14,018 nucleotides of DNA from positions 1 through 14,018 of the forward strand of contig CABUXM010000058.1 in assembly GCA_902495545.1 (NCBI GenBank), read 5' to 3'. A program made the position numbers and the translations under genes. Each line of letters begins with the position of its first letter. Position 1 is the stretch's first letter. The notes beneath the pieces were generated by a model. That model was not told the DNA's origin, searched no databases, and saw nothing but the letters and a program-made list of their open reading frames with translations. Source of the stretch: an uncultured Collinsella sp. (lineage in GTDB: Bacteria > Actinomycetota > Coriobacteriia > Coriobacteriales > Coriobacteriaceae). Below are positions 1 to 4,665 of the stretch, one piece after another.

Positions 1-329
1 ATGATGACCGGCGCCAGGCCGCGCGCGATGGCGGAGAGCGGCGCGATGCCAAAGCTCATGAGCCACGTGGCGAGCGGGTCGGACAGACTCGTCGAGGCGA
101 CGGCGGACGAGGCGAAGCCCACGAGCGTAATGGCAACCTGGATGGTGGCGAGCAGCTGGTCGGAGTCGGCAGCTAGCTTAATGGCACGCTCGGCGCGTTT
201 GTCGCCTTCCTCGGCCTCGTGCTCCAGCACGGCGCGCTTGGCCGTGGTGAGCGCCATCTCGGACATAGAGAAGTAGCCGTTGATGAGGGTCAAAACGAGG
301 GTGGTGATAAGGGAGATGGTTATGTCCAT
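1..329 (-). CDS. CNNM (DUF21)-domain, HlyC/CorC-family membrane protein, N-terminal part only
   Basis: This is the first 109 codons of a leftward gene cut by the left edge of the window. The protein opens with a hydrophobic helix (about residues 3-18) followed by the family hallmark YFSMSEMALTTAKR, then an acidic and basic stretch with EEGDKRAERA and a second hydrophobic segment after QLLATIQVAITLVG. Known CNNM proteins have this N-terminal membrane domain, then a CBS-domain pair and a small CorC/HlyC domain; they are linked to magnesium or cobalt efflux, although many are labelled hemolysins without proof. The CBS and CorC parts would lie outside the window. The ATG at 329 is the only usable start in frame; a GGAGG lies upstream but is rather far away, about 15 nt. 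Family assignment is fairly sure; the transported ion is not. Confidence 0.85.
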   Translation of the reverse strand, partial: MDITISLITTLVLTLINGYFSMSEMALTTAKRAVLEHEAEEGDKRAERAIKLAADSDQLLATIQVAITLVGFASSAVASTSLSDPLATWLMSFGIAPLSAIARGLAPVI

Positions 330-366
330 CGGGAGTTTCTCGAACCTCCAAGATTCGGGACGTCGG

Positions 367-394
367 ATTAAAACGTTGACGGCGGATACGGCAA
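367..394 (-). promoter_or_regulatory. Probable sigma-70-type promoter for the CNNM gene
   Basis: Read on the minus strand there is TTGCCG (394-389), a 16-nt spacer, and TTTAAT (372-367), five of six bases matching the -10 consensus. The implied transcript start is near 360, leaving a leader of about 30 nt before the ATG at 329. This suggests the CNNM gene can be transcribed separately from the hemolysin III gene upstream. It is based on consensus matching only. Confidence 0.45.
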
Positions 395-439
395 TTGCAC
401 CGGCGCCCAAACAAGGACGCGGGCGCGCAGGCGTGGTCG

Positions 440-1123
440 CTAGATTACGAAGAGGATCACCGCCATGAACTGGAAGATACTGCCGGCGAGCACCCACAGG
501 TGAAACACGCTGTGCAGGTAGCGCACGTTTTTGGCGATATAGAACGGCACGCCCACGGTGTAGCACACGCCGCCGACGGCGAGCAGGGCGAGTGCCACGG
601 GGTTGAGCAGCGACACGAGCTCGGGCAGCTTAAAGACGACGAGCCAGCCCATCAGCAGATAGACCAGGCCGCTTACCCAATGCGGCTGGCGCTCGCGCAG
701 GAAGCACTCGAGGGCGATGCCGATGATGGCGATGGCCCATACGGCAAAGAACAGCACGGCGCCGCCGTCGTTTGCGAGCGTGATGAGGCAAAACGGCGTA
801 TAGCTGCCCGCAATGAGCAGGTAGATGCAGCTGTGGTCGATGATGCGAAACACGCGCTTGGCGCGCGCGGGCTGAATCGCGTGGTAGAGCGTGGAGGCTA
901 GGTATTCGAGGATAATGCTGACGCCATAGACAATTGCCGCGGCCATGTGGGCCGGGCCTCCGCCGCGCAGGGCGGCGAATACGATCAGGAGCACCAGGCC
1001 CGCGATACCCAGCAGGCAGCCGACACCATGGGTGACGGAGTTCATGATCTCCTCGCCCACCGTGTAGTGTGGAACGGCCGCGGTCTTGGGTCGCGGCTTA
1101 GAACTGTCGCTCGAATCGGACAT
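440..1123 (-). CDS. Hemolysin III / TrhA-type PAQR membrane protein
   Basis: A 227-residue integral membrane protein with about seven hydrophobic helices after a short Ser/Pro/Lys-rich cytoplasmic tail. The PAQR/hemolysin III fingerprints are all present: HGVG near residue 32, EYLASTLYH ending at His81, RIIDHSCIYLLIAGSYTP with Asp96-His97, and the C-terminal HSVFHLWVLAGS with His204 and His208. In this superfamily those His and Asp residues form a membrane-embedded metal site. Bacterial members (YqfA/TrhA) are tied to membrane-fluidity homeostasis; the cytolysin name comes from one Bacillus cereus protein. An in-frame TTG at 1141 would extend the protein by six residues, but it overlaps the GGAGG (1139-1135), which sits 11 nt before the ATG at 1123, so the ATG is preferred. 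It is divergent from the hydrolase gene at 1310. Confidence 0.9.
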   Translation of the reverse strand: MSDSSDSSKPRPKTAAVPHYTVGEEIMNSVTHGVGCLLGIAGLVLLIVFAALRGGGPAHMAAAIVYGVSIILEYLASTLYHAIQPARAKRVFRIIDHSCIYLLIAGSYTPFCLITLANDGGAVLFFAVWAIAIIGIALECFLRERQPHWVSGLVYLLMGWLVVFKLPELVSLLNPVALALLAVGGVCYTVGVPFYIAKNVRYLHSVFHLWVLAGSIFQFMAVILFVI

Positions 1124-1158
1124 GCCGGTTACATCCTCCAACGTAAAGAGTTCTCAAC

Positions 1159-1164
1159 ACTATA
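1159..1164 (-). promoter_or_regulatory. Possible -10 element for the hemolysin III gene
   Basis: TATAGT on the minus strand lies about 36 nt before the ATG at 1123, with a poor TTCGCA 18 nt further upstream as the only -35 candidate. The position suits a promoter for hemolysin III. The match is weak and other elements are possible. Confidence 0.3.
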
Positions 1165-1230
1165 TCAAAGCGTCTAGGTACGTGCGAAATATGCACCATA
1201 CGTGACCCTTTGTTTACCCATTCTTTGTCT

Positions 1231-1244
1231 GTTGACGCATCAAC
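1231..1244. promoter_or_regulatory. Operator-like dyad 1, overlapping the hydrolase -35 box
   Basis: GTTGACGCATCAAC is a perfect inverted repeat, GTTGA-N4-TCAAC. It covers the -35 hexamer of the hydrolase promoter. A closely related dyad lies 45 bp downstream (centre to centre), which is the arrangement expected of a pair of repressor sites. No regulator gene for it is recognisable in the window. Confidence 0.45.
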
Positions 1245-1260
1245 GGCGAACGTCCATAAT
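1232..1260 (+). promoter_or_regulatory. Strong sigma-70-type promoter for the alpha/beta hydrolase
   Basis: TTGACG (1232-1237), an exact 17-nt spacer, and CATAAT (1255-1260) closely match the housekeeping consensus. Transcription would start near 1267 and give a leader of about 43 nt that contains dyad 2 and the AGGAGA ribosome binding site at 1297-1302. Confidence 0.7.
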
Positions 1261-1273
1261 GCGCTTGCATTAA

Positions 1274-1291
1274 ATGTTGATGTATTAACAT
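1274..1291. promoter_or_regulatory. Operator-like dyad 2 in the hydrolase leader
   Basis: ATGTTGA-TGTA-TTAACAT is an inverted repeat with one mismatched pair. Its 14-bp core GTTGATGTATTAAC differs from dyad 1 at three positions, all C-to-T. It lies just downstream of the predicted transcript start, where a bound repressor would block elongation or open-complex formation. Confidence 0.45.
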
Positions 1292-1309
1292 CTTATAGGA
1301 GAATACCGC

Positions 1310-2275
1310 ATGGCTCAAAACGCACGTTCCCATCGAAAGCTCAAGATAGCCGGCATTGTTACGTTGGTAGTCGTTGTCGCGCTGTTGGGGTTTGCCGGCA
1401 ACTTTTTGTTTGACTTTGCCCTGAACCCCCAAGCGCCGTACACCATGAAGATGATGCAGGATAGCAAGAACGACAAAGAAGGTGAGCAGCCGGATGCCGA
1501 GGGAACCGAGGCGCGGGCATGGTTTAAAGAGAACCGCGAGAGCAGCAGCCTTACCGCAGATGACGGAACCGAGCTCACCGCTTGGTATTTTGCCGCCTCG
1601 GAGAACACCCACGATTACGCCGTCTGCCTGCATGGATACACCAATGAGCCCATCGGCATGGCCCGATACGCCAAGCGCTTCCACGACCGCGGCATGAACG
1701 TGCTCGCGCCTGCCGCCCGCGCCCACGAGCGCTCCGGCGGCGACTATATCGGCATGGGCTGGCCCGAGCGGCTCGATGTCGTTGCATGGATTGGACGGAT
1801 CGTTGCAGCCGACCCCGAGGCGCGCATCCTGGTCTTTGGTGAGTCGATGGGTGCGGCAACCGCCATGAACGTCGCGGGGGAATCTCTGCCCGCAAACGTG
1901 AAATGCATTATCGAGGACTGCGGTTATGCGAGTGTTTGGGACGAGTTTTCTCTGCAGCTCAAGGACGTGTTCGGCCTGCCCAGCTTTCCCTTGCTCGATG
2001 TAGCAAACCTGGTATGCAACGTGCGCGCGGGCTACGACTTTCATAAGGCGAGCAGCGTGGAACAGCTCAAGCGCGCGACGGTTCCCATGCTGTTTATCCA
2101 CGGTGACCAAGACACCTTTGTGCCGTACAGCATGCTCGACCAAAACTACGACGCATGCGCCAGCAAGGTCAAGCAAAAGCTCACTATCCATGGCGCCACC
2201 CACGCCAAGAGCGCGCAGGTCGACCCCGAACTCTACTGGAACACGGTCGACAACTTCCTCGACGAGTATTTTTAG
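1310..2275 (+). CDS. Membrane-anchored alpha/beta hydrolase (serine hydrolase fold)
   Basis: A 321-residue protein with a basic N-terminus, one transmembrane anchor (about residues 12-35) and an alpha/beta-hydrolase domain. The domain shows an oxyanion-loop motif HGYTNE (108-113), the nucleophile elbow GESMG with Ser179, HGDQD with the likely catalytic Asp268, and ATHAKS with the likely His298. The anchor without a signal-peptidase site suggests the domain is tethered outside the membrane. It resembles the YqkD-like hydrolases of Gram-positive bacteria (esterase or peptidase-like, substrates mostly unknown). The start is set by AGGAGA seven bases before the ATG. Transcribed alone, with a good promoter upstream and a terminator at 2321-2359. 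Catalytic class is well supported; the substrate cannot be told from sequence. Confidence 0.9.
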   Translation: MAQNARSHRKLKIAGIVTLVVVVALLGFAGNFLFDFALNPQAPYTMKMMQDSKNDKEGEQPDAEGTEARAWFKENRESSSLTADDGTELTAWYFAASENTHDYAVCLHGYTNEPIGMARYAKRFHDRGMNVLAPAARAHERSGGDYIGMGWPERLDVVAWIGRIVAADPEARILVFGESMGAATAMNVAGESLPANVKCIIEDCGYASVWDEFSLQLKDVFGLPSFPLLDVANLVCNVRAGYDFHKASSVEQLKRATVPMLFIHGDQDTFVPYSMLDQNYDACASKVKQKLTIHGATHAKSAQVDPELYWNTVDNFLDEYF

Positions 2276-2320
2276 GAAATAGGACGGTTTACTGGTCTAT
2301 CTGACCCCCTAGCACTTCCA

Positions 2321-2359
2321 AAAAGTCGCCCGTGGGCAATGTGCTCACGGGCGGCTTTT
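2321..2359. terminator. Bidirectional intrinsic terminator between convergent genes
   Basis: Arms 2321-2337 and 2343-2359 pair at 15 of 17 positions around a 5-nt loop (AATGT). The stem core is GCCCGTG/CACGGGC, with AAAA on the left and TTTT on the right, so it can end transcripts from both the hydrolase (plus) and the DUF362 gene (minus, stop at 2407). Confidence 0.85.
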
Positions 2360-2406
2360 GCTAACGTTGCGCTACAAAAGTGCTTGATATGTCCAATAGA
2401 CAGGTG

Positions 2407-3612
2407 TTACTTGACCTCGATAAGCTCGTACTTGCTCGTGCCCAGGCCGATCTTCTCGGCGTGCGCGATACAGGTGCGCCAGTCGGTGTCGGGATGCGTG
2501 ATGCAGAAGGGGTCCTTGGCCTGCTCGCCCTCCAGATGCTCGTGGTTATGCTCCATCTTGGCGGCGCTGTCGGTAAGCTCGGTGTTGGGCAGTGGCTCGG
2601 ATGCCATGACGGCATCGGCGCAGGCCTGGTCGATGGCGACCGGGTCGAAGCTCGCGAACATGCCGATATCGTTGACGATAGGCGTGTCGTTTTCGGGATG
2701 GCAATCGCAGTTGGGGCTGATATCCATGGCAAGCGAGATATGGAAGCTCGGGCGGCCGTCGACGACGGCCTTGGTGTACTCGGCGATCTTGCAGTTGAGC
2801 ACGTCGGCCGCGGCGTCATAGCCGGGCTTGATGCAGTCCTGGTTGCATGCCGCAATGCAGCGTCCGCAGCCCACGCAGCGATCGTGGTCGATGGCGGCCA
2901 CGTGCACCGTGCGAGTAGCGCCGCTGGCAAGCTCGCGGTCGCGGGTACCGTCGAACGAGATGGCGTTGTGCGCGCAGATCTTTTCGCAGGCACGGCAGCC
3001 AACGCAGTGCTCGGTCGCAACGTTCGGCTTGCCGGCGGCATGCTGCTCCATCTTGCCGGCGCGGCTGCCGCCACCCATACCCAGGTTCTTCATGGCGCCG
3101 CCAAAACCGGCCTGCTCATGGCCCTTAAAGTGGGTGAGGCTGATCACGATATCGGCATCCATGAGTGCCTGACCGATCTTTGCCTCGCGCACGTACTCGC
3201 CGCCCTCGACCGGGACGAGCGCTTCGTCGGTGCCCTTGAGGCCGTCAGCGATGATGATCTGGCAACCCGTGGCATACGGGGTAAAGCCGTTCTGGTAGGC
3301 GGTGTCGATGTGCTCGAGCGCGTTTTTGCGGCTACCAACATAGAGCGTGTTGCAGTCGGTGAGGAAGGGCTTGCCGCCCAGCTCCTTCACGACATCCGCG
3401 ACGGCGCGGGCGTAGTTGGGGCGCAAAAAGCTCAGGTTGCCCAGCTCGCCAAAGTGAATCTTGATGGCGACGAACTTGTTCTCAAAGTCGATCTGCTCAA
3501 TGCCGGCACGACGGACAAGGCGCTTGAGCTTGTCGAGCTGGCTCTCGCGAGCATGCGTGCGCAGGTTGGTGAAGTACACCTTAGCGGGTGCTGCGGGTGC
3601 AGTTACGGTCAT
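2407..3612 (-). CDS. DUF362-family iron-sulfur protein with two 4Fe-4S motifs
   Basis: A 401-residue, apparently cytoplasmic protein. Residues about 10-190 match the DUF362 fold: KVYFTNLRTHARESQ at the start, KIHFGELGN (51-59), a DCNTLYVGSR stretch and SLTHFKGHEQAGFGGAMKNLGMG (159-181). A bacterial ferredoxin-type pair follows: CVGCRACEKIC (Cys203, 206, 209, 213) and CVGCGRCIAAC (Cys246, 249, 252, 256), each CxxCxxCxxxC and able to hold a 4Fe-4S cluster. A further NCDC (302-304) and a His/Glu-rich EHNHEHLEGE stretch (354-363) lie near the C-terminus. Such proteins are common in anaerobes and are presumed electron carriers or redox enzymes, but no reaction is established. The start is supported by GAGGGG eight bases before the ATG. 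It is a single-gene unit. Confidence 0.9.
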   Translation of the reverse strand: MTVTAPAAPAKVYFTNLRTHARESQLDKLKRLVRRAGIEQIDFENKFVAIKIHFGELGNLSFLRPNYARAVADVVKELGGKPFLTDCNTLYVGSRKNALEHIDTAYQNGFTPYATGCQIIIADGLKGTDEALVPVEGGEYVREAKIGQALMDADIVISLTHFKGHEQAGFGGAMKNLGMGGGSRAGKMEQHAAGKPNVATEHCVGCRACEKICAHNAISFDGTRDRELASGATRTVHVAAIDHDRCVGCGRCIAACNQDCIKPGYDAAADVLNCKIAEYTKAVVDGRPSFHISLAMDISPNCDCHPENDTPIVNDIGMFASFDPVAIDQACADAVMASEPLPNTELTDSAAKMEHNHEHLEGEQAKDPFCITHPDTDWRTCIAHAEKIGLGTSKYELIEVK

Positions 3613-3654
3613 AGATATATCCCCTCGGTCTATATGGCGTTACAGACATAGAGG

Positions 3655-3685
3655 ATGGTACCAGTTAAAGCAGAGTTAAAGTCAA
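3655..3685 (-). promoter_or_regulatory. Candidate promoter with an 11-bp-spaced direct repeat, upstream of the DUF362 gene
   Basis: On the minus strand TTGACT (3685-3680) is followed 19 nt later by TACCAT (3660-3655). Within this lies the octamer CTTTAACT twice, at 3681-3674 and 3670-3663, starting exactly 11 bp apart, one helical turn. A long spacer with phased repeats is typical of activator-controlled promoters. The -10 match is poor, so the call is tentative. Confidence 0.3.
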
Positions 3686-3694
3686 GTACGGCAC

Positions 3695-3725
3695 CCAGTC
3701 ATTGGGGACGTTCTTAAATGAGTAG
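3695..3725. repeat. REP-like 31-bp palindromic element, copy 1
   Basis: Nine-base imperfect arms (CCAGTCATT and AATGAGTAG) flank a 13-nt centre GGGGACGTTCTTA. A copy of the same length with 27 of 31 bases identical is at 8148-8178. Short dispersed palindromes of this kind are typical of REP sequences mobilised by an IS200/IS605-like (RAYT) transposase; no such gene is in the window. Confidence 0.7.
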
Positions 3726-3749
3726 TCGCAAGGGACACTCTTTCGCCAC

Positions 3750-3780
3750 CCGGCAGTTGGGGACAGTCCCCAACTGCCGG
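3750..3780. repeat. Perfect 31-bp palindrome with TTGGGGAC core
   Basis: The arm CCGGCAGTTGGGGAC (3750-3764) is followed by a single A (3765) and its exact reverse complement (3766-3780). A related AACGTCCCC follows at 3790-3798, and copy 1 of the 31-bp element is 24 bp to the left. There is no flanking T-run, so it is a poor intrinsic terminator despite a very stable stem. Best read as part of a REP cluster downstream of the methyltransferase operon. Confidence 0.75.
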
Positions 3781-3890
3781 CAGGAAAGGAACGTCCCCGA
3801 AGGCCGGCATATAGGGACAGCCCTTGCCAACCCGACCGGCAGACCGGCGAATCATCGGCATCTGGTAAGAGGGACGCGCCGTCACGTTTG

Positions 3891-4005
3891 TGGCGGCGCG
3901 CCTTGGTTTGGCGGCGCGTTCTGGCGTGGCCACAATCTGGTTTGATGGCGTGCCCTGGTGTGGCGGCGTTGACGGCGTGCCCTGGCGTGACGGAGCGTCC
4001 TGGCG
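3891..4005. repeat. Degenerate 18-bp tandem repeat
   Basis: Units run 3891-3908, 3909-3926, 3927-3942 (16 nt, diverged), 3943-3960, 3961-3969 (half unit), 3970-3987 and 3988-4005. The approximate consensus is TGGCGGCGTGCCCTGGCG. The array ends only 7 nt from the methyltransferase stop codon. The 18-nt period keeps reading frame, giving six-residue repeats in one out-of-frame minus-strand ORF, but there is no sign that this is translated. Confidence 0.65.
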
Positions 4006-4012
4006 CGGACCG

Positions 4013-4657
4013 CTAGCCCTTTTGCGCGACCAGATGCGCGCGGAATCCCTTCTGTGCCTCGAGCTTGAGCGGGGTGAGCCCGGATTCCTCGACGAGCGCG
4101 CGTAGCTCGGACAGCTTGAGGATGCGCACGTCGCCATGGCCCAAGAGGCGTGCCAGCGGTAGCTCGATGTTGTTCATGAGCCAGACCGCGACATCGTTCG
4201 AGGTGTAGTCGCGAAGGACCAGTCGCCCGCCGGGCCGAAGGACGCGTGCCACCTCGGCGAAAAACCTCTCCGGATGCGGGTAGTGGTGGAAGCTGTTGGA
4301 GCAGAGCACGGCGTCGAAGCTCCGGGGCTCGAAGGGCAGTGCCTCCGCGTCTCCGACGACAAAGCTGACGTTATCGAGCTGCTTTGCCCGGGCGACGTCG
4401 ATCATCCCGGGTGTGAGGTCGAGTCCAGTCAAGTGCTTGCTGGGGTACCGGGCGTGGAGCAGTTCTAGGACGGCTCCGGTTCCACAGCCCACGTCGAGCG
4501 CGTCCTCGAACGGTTCGAGCTCAAGCTCCTCGAGCATTTGCGGATAGTCGTCCTTGCACATCTCGTAAATGCCGGCATGGCCGGATTCGTAGACCTTTGC
4601 CGCCTCGGTGAACTCCTTGATGGAGAGCTGCTTGAGCTCCTCTGCCGATCTGGCCAT
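4013..4657 (-). CDS. Class I SAM-dependent methyltransferase (Methyltransf_11 type)
   Basis: A 214-residue protein with the Rossmann-fold SAM-binding landmarks in order: motif I DVGCGTGAVLELL (55-67), the acidic post-I motif GLDLTPGMIDVAR (78-90), GDAEALPF (102-109), motif II-like DAVLCSNSFHHYPHPERFF (115-133) and VLRPGGRLVLRDY (139-151). Residues 1-45 form a helical cap that resembles small-molecule or lipid methyltransferases such as the UbiE/arsenite types, but lacks the cysteines expected for arsenite methylation. The ATG at 4657 is chosen because AGGAGGG lies just upstream; a longer frame to 4897 would overlap the permease gene. It starts 8 nt after the permease stop, so it is the third gene of operon A. 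Substrate unknown. Confidence 0.88.
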   Translation of the reverse strand: MARSAEELKQLSIKEFTEAAKVYESGHAGIYEMCKDDYPQMLEELELEPFEDALDVGCGTGAVLELLHARYPSKHLTGLDLTPGMIDVARAKQLDNVSFVVGDAEALPFEPRSFDAVLCSNSFHHYPHPERFFAEVARVLRPGGRLVLRDYTSNDVAVWLMNNIELPLARLLGHGDVRILKLSELRALVEESGLTPLKLEAQKGFRAHLVAQKG

Positions 4658-4665
4658 GAGCCCTC

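Larger units (their letters stand above)
3613..4012. other. Gene-free gap of about 400 bp: DUF362 promoter region, REP cluster and decayed tandem repeat
   Basis: No convincing coding region was found. The left part (to about 3690) is the DUF362 promoter region, 3695-3800 holds the REP-like palindromes, about 3800-3890 shows nothing definite except a small bulged stem near 3806-3826, and 3891-4005 is a degenerate tandem repeat. The open frames here are overlapping frames of the methyltransferase end and of the repeat. Confidence 0.6.

Noticed and set aside
178..414. A 78-codon minus-strand frame overlapping the CNNM start
   Set aside because: Out of frame with the clear CNNM N-terminus and Arg-rich without protein character.
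403..426. GCGCCC/GGGCGC hairpin after the hemolysin III stop, considered as a terminator
   Set aside because: Only a six-base stem with a 12-nt loop and no T-run on the minus strand.
1214..2203. A 329-codon minus-strand open frame antisense to the hydrolase
   Set aside because: The plus-strand frame holds a full catalytic triad, membrane anchor and SD, so this one is a shadow.
2380..3651. A 423-codon plus-strand open frame antisense to the DUF362 gene
   Set aside because: The minus-strand frame has two perfect 4Fe-4S motifs and a proper SD; the antisense frame has no domain features.
3682..4137. A 151-codon minus-strand frame reading through the tandem repeat with QGTPS-like repeats
   Set aside because: It overlaps the methyltransferase end in another frame, has no SD, and its repeats follow simply from an 18-bp unit. 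Kept only as a possible relic in the findings.
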